From Planosporangium thailandense (GTDB lineage: Bacteria; Actinomycetota; Actinomycetes; Mycobacteriales; Micromonosporaceae), in the NCBI RefSeq assembly GCF_011947195.1, contig NZ_JAATVY010000022.1, positions 1-64,000 on the forward strand: a stretch of 64,000 bases of DNA, read 5' to 3'. Under the pieces are notes generated by a model. It worked only from the letters and a program-made list of their open reading frames with translations, did not search any database and had not been told where the DNA came from. A program made the translations under genes and the position numbers. Below, one piece after another: positions 51,880 through 60,351 of this stretch. Each line of letters starts with the position of its first letter. The stretch's first letter is position 1.

Positions 51880-54269
51880 GGAGAGGGAGATTCCTCCGGG
51901 ACCGCCGCGGTGATCCGGTGCAGCGCGAACGTGTGGAGCATCTCGGTCCGCTCGTCCTCGGCGCGCAGGTAACCGGCGCCCATCGACACCGGCCGTACCA
52001 GGCGGGAGTTGGTGGCGCCGTGCGCGTCGACGTAGCCGACCCATACCCGTGCCTTGTCCCGCAGCGCCTGTTGGAGCACGGCCATGGCCTGCGCGTGGGC
52101 CTGGGCGCCGGCCAGCCCGGCGGATCCGGGCTGCGACCGTACGGTCGTCGGCGCCCGGCGGGCCGCCCGCGTCGCGGCGTCCCCGCGCCGTAGCTGCTCG
52201 ACGATGCCCGCGAGCCGGGCCGGCGTGAGCCTGGGCTGGTTGCGCGGGTCCTCGATCCGGCGCGACGGCGCGGCGGGCCGGGCGGGCGCGCGCGGCGATC
52301 GCGGCCGGCTCAGCACGGCGGCGCCGGTGGCGTCCTCCGGAACGGGCGAGTAGCCGGCCTCGCGGAGCGCGGCGAGCAGCCGGGCGGGCGCGTACGGGCT
52401 GATCAGCACGGTGGGCGCCAGCCGCCGCAGGCTGAGCATCGCCAGCCGCCGGTCGGCGAGCACCTCGGCCAGCAGCGCCTCGTCGTCGCCGCGCAGGTAG
52501 GCCCCGGCGGAACCGACCCGCAAGCCGCCGTGGCGGCGCGACACGTCGTCGACGAGGTACGTCAGCGCCTGCGGAACGGGGGTGCGCGACCGCCGCTGGA
52601 ACAGGGCGTGCAGGTCGGCCGCGACGTATCCGCTGTCGAGCGCCCGGCGTACCGAGTCGGGCGTGACCCGGTAGACGCTGGGCGACTCGGCGTCGGCCAC
52701 CAGCGCCAGCTCACCGGCCAGTCCGGGCTCCGGCGGGCCGGGGACGACCACGGTCAGGTCGGTCTGTACCAGCACGTGGTCGACCGGCGCCGGAAGCAGG
52801 GCGTCGAGCGCTTCGAGCGCCCGCGACGGCGGCTCGTCCGGTCCGATGCCCAGGGGGTCGGCGTCCGGGTCGGCGCGGTCGGCCGCGTCGACCTCGGCCA
52901 GCAGCCACCGGGCGTACGAGGTGAGCGCCCCGAGCCCGGTGAACCCCAGCGTGGCCGCCTCGGACAGGGCGGCGTCGTACCCGGCCGAGGCCGCGGCCCG
53001 GCCCATCCGGCGCGGGGCCCGCCAGGCCAGCACCGACCGGAGGTCATCGGGGGTCGGCGCCGTGCCGGGTGGAAGGTCGGCCAGGACGCCGAGGATCGCG
53101 CGGCGCTGGGCCGGCGCGCCGACCCGTTCGACGTCGTTCGACAGCGCTGGCAGCAGCCGCTCACGGTCGTCGCGCTGGCCTACCAGGCTCGGCATCCGGG
53201 TCATGAGCAGCCAGGCCTGTGCCAGGCGCGTCCACCGCTGCGCGAGCGTGCCGATCCGCCAGGTGTCGTAGCCGGCTGCCGGTAGGACCACCGCGTCGCC
53301 GGTCTCGCCGCCGGACTCGCCGAGCAGGCCGGCCGCGTAAGCCACCTCGAGCAGCAGCGCGGCGTCCGGCTCGGTCAGCCCGATGGCGCGGGCCAGCCGA
53401 CGCAGCTCACGTACCCCGAGCCCGCCGGAGCGCAGGATGGGTGCGGGGTCGGCGGCGAGCGCCTCGGCGAGGGCCTCGGCGTTGCGTACGGCCTCCATCG
53501 CCTGTCCGGCGCCGGCCCGGTCGGCGGCGGAGATCTCGCGTACCGGCGCGTCGACCTCGGGCGGTGTCGGGTGCAGCTCGCCGAGCGGCCCGGTCTCGCG
53601 CCGCAGCAGCAGCGAGATCTCGCGGGGCAGTTCGACCGTGTCGCCGCCGGTCGGCACGAGCAGGTGCCGGGTGACCAGCCAGCGCACGGGCGAGTCGGAG
53701 TCGGGGTCATTGAGCACCGCCCGGTTGGCCGTGCCGATCGGCGGGCCGGCGGCGAGCCGATCGAGGACCGCGCGGGCGGCCGGGGGCGCGGCCAGCAGGG
53801 TGCGGCGCAGCCGGGCCGCGTCGGAGACCAGGGCCGCCGCTGCCGGGCTCAGCTCGTCGGCGGGCCGGCCCAGACCCGAGGGGTACGGGGAGCAGACGTC
53901 GTCCACGCCGTCCGACAGGTGCAGCGTCGCGTCCGACCCGTAGATGATCGCCAGCTCGCGCAGCCGGCCGAGCGCCTCGCGTACCCGGGTTTTGTCGACG
54001 CCGCCCTCGCCGGTCAGCAGCAGGACAGCCTCGACCGAGGTGGTGGCGGTCTGCGGGTCACGGGTCACGCGTACCGCGTCGAGCACTTCGAGGGTGAACC
54101 GGTCGAGCGCGTCGAGGGAGCGGGCGACCGACAGCCGCGACTGGGCGCGTACGGCGAGCGCCGAGATGTCCCCCGGTACGGGCATGACGAGGTCCGGACG
54201 CAGCGCGATGAGCGCGGCTAGCTCTTCGTCCGGAAGTGCGCGCAGGTGATCGGCGAGTGTGACGGCCAT
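51876..54269 (-). CDS. Helicase-associated domain protein (XPB/Ssl2-like, winged)
   Basis: Encodes 797 residues, the large actinobacterial protein that accompanies bacterial XPB. The N terminus (LADHLRALPDEELAALIALRPDL) and middle are helical and winged-helix-like; residues about 470-620 (DHVLVQTDLTVVVPGPP to LVDDVSRRHGGLRVGSAGAYLRG) match the helicase C-terminal-type domain; the end (KARVWVGYVDAHGATNSRLVRPVSMGAGYLRAEDE, abbreviated) is a WYL-like domain. No Walker motifs. It probably acts with XPB in repair or in ligand-controlled regulation. TAGCGT at 54278-54283 lies 8 nt before the ATG. Confidence 0.8.
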   Translation of the reverse strand: MAVTLADHLRALPDEELAALIALRPDLVMPVPGDISALAVRAQSRLSVARSLDALDRFTLEVLDAVRVTRDPQTATTSVEAVLLLTGEGGVDKTRVREALGRLRELAIIYGSDATLHLSDGVDDVCSPYPSGLGRPADELSPAAAALVSDAARLRRTLLAAPPAARAVLDRLAAGPPIGTANRAVLNDPDSDSPVRWLVTRHLLVPTGGDTVELPREISLLLRRETGPLGELHPTPPEVDAPVREISAADRAGAGQAMEAVRNAEALAEALAADPAPILRSGGLGVRELRRLARAIGLTEPDAALLLEVAYAAGLLGESGGETGDAVVLPAAGYDTWRIGTLAQRWTRLAQAWLLMTRMPSLVGQRDDRERLLPALSNDVERVGAPAQRRAILGVLADLPPGTAPTPDDLRSVLAWRAPRRMGRAAASAGYDAALSEAATLGFTGLGALTSYARWLLAEVDAADRADPDADPLGIGPDEPPSRALEALDALLPAPVDHVLVQTDLTVVVPGPPEPGLAGELALVADAESPSVYRVTPDSVRRALDSGYVAADLHALFQRRSRTPVPQALTYLVDDVSRRHGGLRVGSAGAYLRGDDEALLAEVLADRRLAMLSLRRLAPTVLISPYAPARLLAALREAGYSPVPEDATGAAVLSRPRSPRAPARPAAPSRRIEDPRNQPRLTPARLAGIVEQLRRGDAATRAARRAPTTVRSQPGSAGLAGAQAHAQAMAVLQQALRDKARVWVGYVDAHGATNSRLVRPVSMGAGYLRAEDERTEMLHTFALHRITAAVPEESPSP

Positions 54270-54469
54270 CGTGAATTACGCTAGCCGGCCGCCCGTGACT
54301 TGCGACGGGCGGCGACCCGGACGGCGCGTCGCGACGTCCATCCGGGCCTGTGATTTCAGCCTCATCCCGCCCCGTTCACTGGTCGGGACCGCGCGCTGGG
54401 CGGTGGGATTGCCGACCGGGCCCAGCGGGTCGTGGCAGACTACCCGGGCTGCGTGACGAAAGGATCGAG

Positions 54470-54664
54470 ATGTCTTCTTCGGTGGTTTCCGGCAACGCCG
54501 GCAAGAAGGGCGCCGTCAAGGACGGGCACCTTCCGGTGAACGAGTTCCTGTCGGACCGGCCGGCCTCGGCGTCGCCGTTCGGCGACGACCAGACCTTCCC
54601 GCTGCCGGTGAGCAGCCTGGTCTACCTGCACCCCAGCGAGAACCCCTGGGCGAAGGGTCACTGA
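54470..54664 (+). CDS. Small conserved-looking protein of unknown function
   Basis: Encodes 64 residues from ATG 54470, with AAAGGAT 5-6 nt upstream. The sequence is Ser/Gly/Lys-rich at the start, then DGHLPVNEFLSDRPAS and FPLPVSSLVYLHPSENPWAKGH. The composition is not that of a random GC-rich frame: it has Asn, Lys, Tyr and Phe codons in sensible places. No signal peptide. It is 12 bp before the HAD gene and likely co-transcribed. Confidence 0.65.
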   Translation: MSSSVVSGNAGKKGAVKDGHLPVNEFLSDRPASASPFGDDQTFPLPVSSLVYLHPSENPWAKGH

Positions 54665-54675
54665 GAGCGGCATCG

Positions 54676-55320
54676 ATGTCGACCCAGCCAGCCCTGACCG
54701 TCGGGTTCGACCTCGACATGACGCTGATCGACAGCCGGCCGGGGATCGCCGCGGCGTACCGGTCGCTGATGGCGCGTACCGGCGTGTACATCGACGTCGA
54801 AGCCGCCGTGAGCCGCCTCGGCCCGCCGTTGACCCACGAGCTGGCCAACTGGTTCCCGCTGGAGCGGATCGACGAGGCGGCGGCGATCTACCGGTCGCTG
54901 TACCCCGATGAGGCGATCGCACCCACCCTCGCGCTGCCCGGCGCGGCGGAGGCCATCGCGGCGGTACGCGCGGCCGGCGGCCGCGTCGTCGTGGTCACGG
55001 CCAAGCGGGCACCGCTCGCCCGGCTGCACCTGGATCACCTCGGGTTGGCCGTCGACGACCTCGTCGGCGACCTCTGGGCCGAGGGGAAGTCGGTGGCGCT
55101 GCGCGCGCACGACGCGCACGTCTACGTCGGCGACCACATCGCCGACATGGCCGCCGCGCGCGGCGCGGACGCGACCGGCGTCGGGGTCACGACCGGCCCG
55201 TGCGACGCCGACGCGCTCCGGGCGGCCGGCGCGACCGAGGTCCTGCCCGACCTGCGGGCCTTTCCTGCGTGGTTGGGAAGTGACGGGATCTCGGTTGGTC
55301 CAATGAGCACAACTAGATAG
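54676..55320 (+). CDS. HAD family hydrolase (phosphoglycolate phosphatase-like)
   Basis: The 214-residue protein has the nucleophile motif [10 protein letters not shown] (Asp12 and Asp14), a small helical cap, motif II in VVVTAKRAP, a conserved lysine region ([11 protein letters not shown]) and motif [16 protein letters not shown] soluble phosphatase of the Gph/PGMB subgroup; the physiological substrate is not certain. Preceded by the small gene at 54470. Confidence 0.85.
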   Translation: MSTQPALTVGFDLDMTLIDSRPGIAAAYRSLMARTGVYIDVEAAVSRLGPPLTHELANWFPLERIDEAAAIYRSLYPDEAIAPTLALPGAAEAIAAVRAAGGRVVVVTAKRAPLARLHLDHLGLAVDDLVGDLWAEGKSVALRAHDAHVYVGDHIADMAAARGADATGVGVTTGPCDADALRAAGATEVLPDLRAFPAWLGSDGISVGPMSTTR

Positions 55321-55323
55321 CCT
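55318..55323 (+). promoter_or_regulatory. Possible -10 box of the cold-shock gene
   Basis: TAGCCT, overlapping the TAG stop of the HAD gene, about 70 nt before the GTG of the cold-shock gene. TAGAT just before it is an alternative. Confidence 0.4.
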
Positions 55324-55391
55324 TGTGTCGGGTGCCCGGTCTGGCGACGAGCGGGCGGTTGTCCCTTCGAATCAGAAGTAGAGGGCGAGCA

Positions 55392-55778
55392 GTGCCGACG
55401 GGGCGTGTGAAGTGGTACGACACGGACAAGGGCTTCGGTTTCCTGACCCGTGACGACGGTGGCGACGTGTTCGTGCACAAGGCCGCCCTGCCGACCGGCG
55501 TGGCCGACCTCAAGACGGGCCAGCGCGTCGAGTTCGGCGTCGTGGAGAGCCGCAAGGGCAACCAGGCGCTGCAGGTGAAGCTGCTGGAGGCCCCGCCGTC
55601 GGTGGCGGAGCTGCGGCGGCGGCCGGCCGAGGAGCTGCACGGCCTCGTCGAGGACATGATCAAGGTTCTCGAGGCGAAGGTGCAGCCGGAGCTGCGGCGT
55701 GGCCGCTTCCCCGACAAGAAGACCGCGCGCACCGTCGCGGAGCTTGTGCACGCGGTCGCCCGGGAGCTGGAGATCTGA
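55392..55778 (+). CDS. Cold-shock domain protein with C-terminal helical extension
   Basis: Encodes 128 residues from GTG 55392. The first 66 are a cold-shock domain: [20 protein letters not shown] carries RNP1 and DVFVHKAAL carries RNP2. The last 60 residues form a charged helical domain ([42 protein letters not shown], abbreviated). It binds single-stranded RNA/DNA; longer actinobacterial versions of this type exist with unknown partner functions. Confidence 0.9.
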   Translation: MPTGRVKWYDTDKGFGFLTRDDGGDVFVHKAALPTGVADLKTGQRVEFGVVESRKGNQALQVKLLEAPPSVAELRRRPAEELHGLVEDMIKVLEAKVQPELRRGRFPDKKTARTVAELVHAVARELEI

Positions 55779-55781
55779 GCC

Positions 55782-55817
55782 CGCGCCGGTACCCGGGGAC
55801 ATCCGGGCACCGGCGCG
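55782..55817. terminator. Hairpin between convergent cold-shock and mqnD genes
   Basis: CGCGCCGGTACCCGG pairs, with one mismatch, with CCGGGCACCGGCGCG over GGACAT. It sits just after the cold-shock gene. Confidence 0.78.
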
Positions 55818-55833
55818 TCGCGTTCAGCGCAAT

Positions 55834-55867
55834 CATCACGGTCAGCGCAGCATCACGGTCAGCGCAG
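55834..55867. repeat. Two tandem 17-bp copies at the mqnD 3' end
   Basis: CATCACGGTCAGCGCAG at 55834-55850 and again at 55851-55867. The second copy contains the mqnD stop codon. Confidence 0.85.
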
Positions 55868-56680
55868 CGGAGCGGGCAGCGGCGGCGTGAGGCCGGCGGC
55901 GGCCGCGCGGCCGAGTAGCGCTTCCACCGCCGCGTACCCTTCGTCGCCCAGGTTGGCGGTGAAGTCGTTGACGTACAGGGCGATGTGCTGGCTCGCCACG
56001 GCCGGCTCCAGCTCCTGAGCGTGCGTCAGCACGTACTCCTGGGTCGCCTCCGGGTCGTCCCAGGCGGCGTGTACGGACGCGCGTACCCACTCCGCGGCCG
56101 CGTCCGCGTCGACGGTGCCGCGGCGGGCCAGGATCGCGCCGAGCGGGATGGCCAGCCCGGTGTCGCGTTCCCACCACTCGCCGAGGTCGACGAGCGAGTG
56201 CAGGCCGTGCTTGTGGTAGGTGAACCGCGCCTCGTGGATGACGAGCCCGGCGTCGTACCTGCCGGCCGCGACGCCCGGCATGATCTGGTGGAACGGCACG
56301 ATTTTGATCCGGGCGGGCTGGGCGTCGGCCGCCCACAGCCGCATCAGCAGGTACGCGGTGGTGCGGTCACCCGGCACGGCGACCGTGCGCCCGGCGAGGT
56401 CGGGGGTGGCCTCGGGGTCACGCACCAGCACGAGCGGGCCGCAGCCGCGGCCGAGCGCCCCGCCGCAGGGCAGCAGCTCGTACTTGTCCAGCAGCCACGG
56501 CAGCGCCGCGTAGCTCACCTTGACCAGGTCGTACTTGCCCTTCGCGGCGGACATGTTCGTGACGTCGACGTCCGCGTACGTCACGTCCATCGGCGGTGCG
56601 CCCGGTACGAGACCGTGCACTAGCGCGTGGAACACGAACGTGTCGTTGGGGCAGGGGGAGATAGCGAGAGACAGCGTCAC
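55859..56680 (-). CDS. mqnD: 1,4-dihydroxy-6-naphthoate synthase
   Basis: The 273-residue enzyme completes the known soluble part of the futalosine menaquinone pathway, converting cyclic dehypoxanthine futalosine. The N terminus LSLAISPCPNDTFVFHAL is diagnostic, and VSYAALPWLLDKYELLPCGGALGRGCGPLVL (abbreviated) with an intact histidine (HQIMPG) follows. Periplasmic-binding-protein fold, but no signal peptide. GTG 56680 overlaps the mqnB stop (GTGA), so translation is coupled. Confidence 0.93.
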   Translation of the reverse strand: MTLSLAISPCPNDTFVFHALVHGLVPGAPPMDVTYADVDVTNMSAAKGKYDLVKVSYAALPWLLDKYELLPCGGALGRGCGPLVLVRDPEATPDLAGRTVAVPGDRTTAYLLMRLWAADAQPARIKIVPFHQIMPGVAAGRYDAGLVIHEARFTYHKHGLHSLVDLGEWWERDTGLAIPLGAILARRGTVDADAAAEWVRASVHAAWDDPEATQEYVLTHAQELEPAVASQHIALYVNDFTANLGDEGYAAVEALLGRAAAAGLTPPLPAPLR

Positions 56681-57330
56681 AGGGTCAACTTTGCCAGGCA
56701 GGCAAATGTTTCGCTCAGCCCCTCCAGGGCCTCGCCGATGCGCCACGCGGCCCGATCACGCGGACCGACCGGGTTCGATACGGCCCGTACCTCGCCGAAT
56801 GCGACGCCGGCCTGAATCGCGGCCGTGGCGACGCCGAACCCCTCCATCCCCTCGGCGACCGCACGAGGGTGGCGGGCGATCAGGTCGCGGGTGCCGGCGA
56901 GGGTGCCGGTGACCGTGGAAACGGTCAGGACCGGCCCGGACACCGCGTTCGGTAGGGCCTTCGCGGCCGCGGCGACCAGGTCGGGGTCGGCCGCGATGGT
57001 CGCCGTGCCGAAGCCGAGCTCGTCGAGGCTCAGGAACCCGTCGGGGGAATCGGCACCGAGGTCGGCGGCGACGCTGCTGGTGGCGATGACCGTCCCACCT
57101 ATCGCGACGCCGATCCCGCCGCCGATTCCGGCCGACAGCACGGCGTCGAAGCGCTGCTGCGCGAGTACCCGCGCGGTGGTCGCCGCGGCGGAGGCCGAGC
57201 CGACCCCGCCGACCTCGACCACGACGGTGTCGTCGGCACCTCCCACCGTTCTCAATCCGCGCAGCACCGCCTGCCGCTCCGGTTCGACGGCGGTGACGAC
57301 CAGCACCCGCCGGTAGCCGAGGAGGTTCAC
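56677..57330 (-). CDS. mqnB: Futalosine hydrolase
   Basis: Encodes 217 residues from GTG 57330, which overlaps the stop of the upstream transporter gene. It is a nucleosidase/phosphorylase-fold protein: VLVVTAVEPERQAVLRGL, VVVEVGGVGSASAAATTA, VLSAGIGGGIG and AEGMEGFGVATAA with the catalytic Glu. It releases hypoxanthine from futalosine. The reading frame continues far upstream, but that part is antisense-like low-complexity sequence inside the MFS gene. Confidence 0.9.
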   Translation of the reverse strand: MNLLGYRRVLVVTAVEPERQAVLRGLRTVGGADDTVVVEVGGVGSASAAATTARVLAQQRFDAVLSAGIGGGIGVAIGGTVIATSSVAADLGADSPDGFLSLDELGFGTATIAADPDLVAAAAKALPNAVSGPVLTVSTVTGTLAGTRDLIARHPRAVAEGMEGFGVATAAIQAGVAFGEVRAVSNPVGPRDRAAWRIGEALEGLSETFACLAKLTL

Positions 57331-58958
57331 GCATCGTCCTCCGGGTCGAGGGCCGGATCGGTGCCGGACGGCCGGTAGAGGTGGTACCCGGCGGGCGGGT
57401 CCGGCTCGGGCCGGGTCAGCACGCGGGTCGGGCCCGCATCGGGTGACGGCTCGGGCCAGGGTCGGCCCGGCGCCGTCGGGTCGACCCGTACCGTACGCTC
57501 CGCCGCCGACCCGCGTAGACCACGGGTGGCGGCGTCGCCCGGTCGGCGGAGGTCGGCGGTGGTGGCCTCGGCGGCGGACGGTTCCTCCGCGGCCGGCTCC
57601 TCCGCGGCCGGCGAACCGTTCAGCCGTTCCCCGCGCAGGCGGGCCGCCGCCAGCACGGCGCGTACCAGCCCAAGCGCGAGCAGCGTGGCGAGGACACCCA
57701 GGGCGAGCCGGCCGGCCGACGGGATCAGCCCGAGCGCGCCGCCGGCCACCCAGGCGAACATCAGCAGGGTCTCGGAGTGGGCGAAGGCGCTCGCGCGTAC
57801 CCGTTCCGGGACCCGCTCCTGGATCACCGCATCGACCGACAGCTTGGCCAGGCCGCTCGCTACCGCGGTCACCAGGCAGAGCGCGGCAACGGCCAGCAGG
57901 TTGTACCCGACGACCGCGACGACGCCGGCGACCGTGACGGCGAACACGGACCCGGCCTGCAACAGCACCGGGCGGCGGATGCGCAGCGTGGTGCCGACGG
58001 CCGTGGCCAGGAAGGAGCCGAGACCGAGCGCGCCGGCGACCAGCGCCATCGCCGTGGTGGCGGGCGGCCTCCACCCGAACAGCGCGACCGGCAGGTCGTG
58101 GGCGCGGATCGCGAACGCCAGGAAGAGGGTCAGGAAGCCGTAGGCGGCGCGGAGGGTGGCGCTGCCGGCGAGGCTCGCGAGGACCAGGCGGCCGGAGAGC
58201 ACCTTGGCGCCCTTGTGGCCGCGCAGTTGGAGCACGCGCGGGACGGCCTCGGGGGGTTGGGAGTCGGCGCGCGGCGGCAGCCGCAGTGCCACGACCATTC
58301 CGTACGCGAAGACGATCATCGACAGCCGCAGCGGCCAGGCCGGGCCGATCAGCGCCGCCGCCGCGCCGAGCGGCGCGACCACGGCGCCGGCGACCGTACC
58401 GAAGACCGAGGCCCGCGCGCCCGCCTCGGACAGCCCCAGGCCGGCCGGCAGGACGCGGGGGACCGCGGCGCTGCGGGCCACCCCGTACGCCCGCGAGAGC
58501 ACCAGCATGCCGAAGGCGGCCGGGTAGAGCGTGTACCCGCCGATGTGCTCGGCGATCATGTACGCGAGGAACGCCCGGCCCAGCATGGTGAGGGCCAGCG
58601 CATACCGCCGGCCGTGCCGGAACCGGTCGAGCACGGGGCCGACCACGGGCGCCAGCAGCGCGAACGGCAGCATGGTGATCAGCAGGTAGAGCGCCACCCG
58701 GCCGCGCGCCTCGCCGACCGGCACGCTGAAGAAGACGGTCCCGGCCAGGCCGATGGCCACGAGGGTGTCGCCGGCGCAGGAGGCGGCGTGCAGGTCGAGC
58801 AGGCGGATCATCCCCGCCTCGCCGGCCCCGCCGCGCTGGCGGGCCACCAGGACGTTGCGGGCGACGAACCGCGCCGTACGCACGCCGGTCCGGCCCAGCC
58901 GCCGGGTCGCCAGGGCGGCAACGAGGGCGGTGCGGGCGAGGGTGCGCGCTACCGACAT
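57327..58958 (-). CDS. MFS transporter co-transcribed with mqnB and mqnD
   Basis: About 543 residues. A basic 50-residue N terminus (LARTALVAALATRRLGRTGVRT, abbreviated) precedes twelve predicted helices from about residue 60 (TLVAIGLAGTVFFSVPVG) to 445. The last 100 residues are Pro/Glu/Ala-rich and probably cytoplasmic. Motif A is only partly kept (DRFRHGRR). The family is the group of unassigned actinobacterial MFS proteins. GTGA overlap with mqnB makes a tight operon, so a role in menaquinone precursor or related transport is possible but unproven. ATG codons at 58967 and 58973 are alternative starts. Confidence 0.78.
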   Translation of the reverse strand: MSVARTLARTALVAALATRRLGRTGVRTARFVARNVLVARQRGGAGEAGMIRLLDLHAASCAGDTLVAIGLAGTVFFSVPVGEARGRVALYLLITMLPFALLAPVVGPVLDRFRHGRRYALALTMLGRAFLAYMIAEHIGGYTLYPAAFGMLVLSRAYGVARSAAVPRVLPAGLGLSEAGARASVFGTVAGAVVAPLGAAAALIGPAWPLRLSMIVFAYGMVVALRLPPRADSQPPEAVPRVLQLRGHKGAKVLSGRLVLASLAGSATLRAAYGFLTLFLAFAIRAHDLPVALFGWRPPATTAMALVAGALGLGSFLATAVGTTLRIRRPVLLQAGSVFAVTVAGVVAVVGYNLLAVAALCLVTAVASGLAKLSVDAVIQERVPERVRASAFAHSETLLMFAWVAGGALGLIPSAGRLALGVLATLLALGLVRAVLAAARLRGERLNGSPAAEEPAAEEPSAAEATTADLRRPGDAATRGLRGSAAERTVRVDPTAPGRPWPEPSPDAGPTRVLTRPEPDPPAGYHLYRPSGTDPALDPEDDA

Positions 58959-59082
58959 GCCCACCATCTTCAACCATCGAGGCGGTCAGGTGGGCACTCG
59001 TAGCGTTTCCGTCGATGGCTCACCGGCCACGGAGGCCCCTTGTTTGCGTCAATGGTGTGAAGGGTCGCCTCTCGATGGCGTG

Positions 59083-59883
59083 ATGTCGGCGGAGTTGAGG
59101 CAGAATATTCGGGTGACAAGGGTAGTGGGCAGGGGTGCCGCACGGGCGGCGAAGCTGGATCAGACATGCGCGGACGCGGTCGGCGTGGCCCGTTCGGCGT
59201 TGTCGGAGGTGGACCCCGACCATGTCGGCGAGCACCTGGAGGCGCTCGCCGAGGGGGAGCGGGTGGTGACCCACCTCTTCGACTGCCGCCTGCCCGGCTA
59301 CCGCGGTTGGCGCTGGGCGGTGACCGTCACCCGGGTTCCGCGCAGCCGCCACGTGACCATCTCCGAGACGGCCCTGCTGCCCGGCCCGGACGCGCTGCTC
59401 GCACCCGAATGGGTGCCGTGGAACGAGCGCCTGCGCCCGGGTGACCTCGGAGTCGGCGATCTGCTGCCGACCGAGCCGGACGACTACCGGCTCGCGCCCG
59501 GATACCTCGCGTCCGACGACTGGGCGGTCGAGGACGTGTCGTGGGAGCTCGGTCTCGGACGTGCGCGCGTGATGTCACGTGAGGGCCGCGCCGACACCGC
59601 CCAGCGGTGGTACGAGAGCGACCACGGCCCGAACGCGCCGATCTCGGTCGGCGCGCCGCGCAACGCCCGTTGCGGCAGCTGCGGCTTCTACCTGCCCCTC
59701 GCGGGCGCGATGCGGCAGACCTTCGGCGTCTGCGCGAACATGTACGCGAGCGACGACGGCCGGGTCGTGAGCGTCGACCACGGCTGCGGCGCCCACTCCG
59801 AGGTGCTCTCCGGGCAGGGCGACGCGGCGGTCGACGAACTGCCCACGGTCTACGACGACAGCGAGGTCGAAGAGGTCCACTAG
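59083..59883 (+). CDS. DUF3027 family protein
   Basis: Encodes 266 residues. The family pattern is clear: ARAAKLDQTCADAVGVARSALSEV, GYRGWRWAVTVTRVPRSRHVTISE, APEWVPWNERLRPGDLGVGDLLP (all abbreviated). A C-terminal zinc-like module follows with CGSCGFYLPLAGAMRQTFGVC and a later HGCGAH. The cytosolic role is unknown. Starts at ATG 59083 or GTG 59113 (VTRVVGRG) are both possible; neither has a good ribosome binding site. It is usually found near DUF2530, as here. Confidence 0.8.
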   Translation: MSAELRQNIRVTRVVGRGAARAAKLDQTCADAVGVARSALSEVDPDHVGEHLEALAEGERVVTHLFDCRLPGYRGWRWAVTVTRVPRSRHVTISETALLPGPDALLAPEWVPWNERLRPGDLGVGDLLPTEPDDYRLAPGYLASDDWAVEDVSWELGLGRARVMSREGRADTAQRWYESDHGPNAPISVGAPRNARCGSCGFYLPLAGAMRQTFGVCANMYASDDGRVVSVDHGCGAHSEVLSGQGDAAVDELPTVYDDSEVEEVH

Positions 59884-59895
59884 CCGGTGTCGGCC

Positions 59896-60020
59896 TACCG
59901 GCCCTCGACGCCCTGCCGGCTACCGGCCCTCGACGCCCTGCCGGCTACCGGCCCTCGACGCCCTGCCGGCTACCGGCCCTCGACGCCCTGCCGGCTACCG
60001 GCCCTCGACGCCCTGCCGGC
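59896..60020. repeat. Five perfect tandem copies of a 25-bp unit
   Basis: Unit TACCGGCCCTCGACGCCCTG plus CCGGC is repeated at 59896, 59921, 59946, 59971 and 59996 without change, with a partial sixth copy after. It fills the gap between DUF3027 and DUF2530 stop codons. No spacers are present. Confidence 0.95.
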
Positions 60021-60298
60021 TACCGGCCCCGGCGCCGGCGCCGGTTGCCGTCATGTTTGATCATGACGGCGAGCCCGGGGAAGCCCCACAGGAAGCCGGC
60101 CAGGCAGATCGCCAGCCAGTCGCCGTGTCCGTGCGCGCTGAGGGCATGCCGGAACGGCAGGAGCGCGAGTCCGGCCACCGCCCAGGCCACGATGCCGCCG
60201 ATCGCGAAGGGGACCATCGGCGGGTCGAGCGCGGCGAGCCGGGGCGCCTGCGCCGGCTGGGCGTCGTCGGTCGGCTGTGGTATCTCGCTGGTCGGCAC
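60020..60298 (-). CDS. DUF2530 family small membrane protein
   Basis: The 92-residue protein has a Pro/Gln-rich N terminus, PPMVPFAIGGIVAWAVAGLALLPF as helix 1 and DWLAICLAGFLWGFPGLAVMI as helix 2, then a basic tail (NRRRRRGR). This matches DUF2530. The start is GTG 60298, because TACCCT (60305-60310) ends 6 nt before it. It is convergent with DUF3027 and divergent from the MarR gene. Confidence 0.78.
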   Translation of the reverse strand: MPTSEIPQPTDDAQPAQAPRLAALDPPMVPFAIGGIVAWAVAGLALLPFRHALSAHGHGDWLAICLAGFLWGFPGLAVMIKHDGNRRRRRGR

Positions 60299-60304
60299 GG
60301 CGTC

Positions 60305-60310
60305 AGGGTA
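60305..60310 (-). promoter_or_regulatory. -10 box of a leaderless promoter (DUF2530 gene)
   Basis: TACCCT on the minus strand, 6 nt before GTG 60298. Confidence 0.5.
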
Positions 60311-60351
60311 CGCGGTGCCGACCACGTGATCGCGTGAGTGTGCTCACAAAC

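Noticed and set aside
51145-52193. Shared peptide sequence (VILKDFPC and similar) encoded by both arms of the palindrome
   Set aside because: It is only the result of the perfect palindrome being read in both directions.
57331-58977. N-terminal extension of futalosine hydrolase to 766 codons
   Set aside because: It is an out-of-frame reading of the MFS gene on the same strand; homology and the GTGA overlap put the start at 57330.
59896-60030. CRISPR array
   Set aside because: The 25-bp units are directly adjacent with no spacers, and no cas gene is present.
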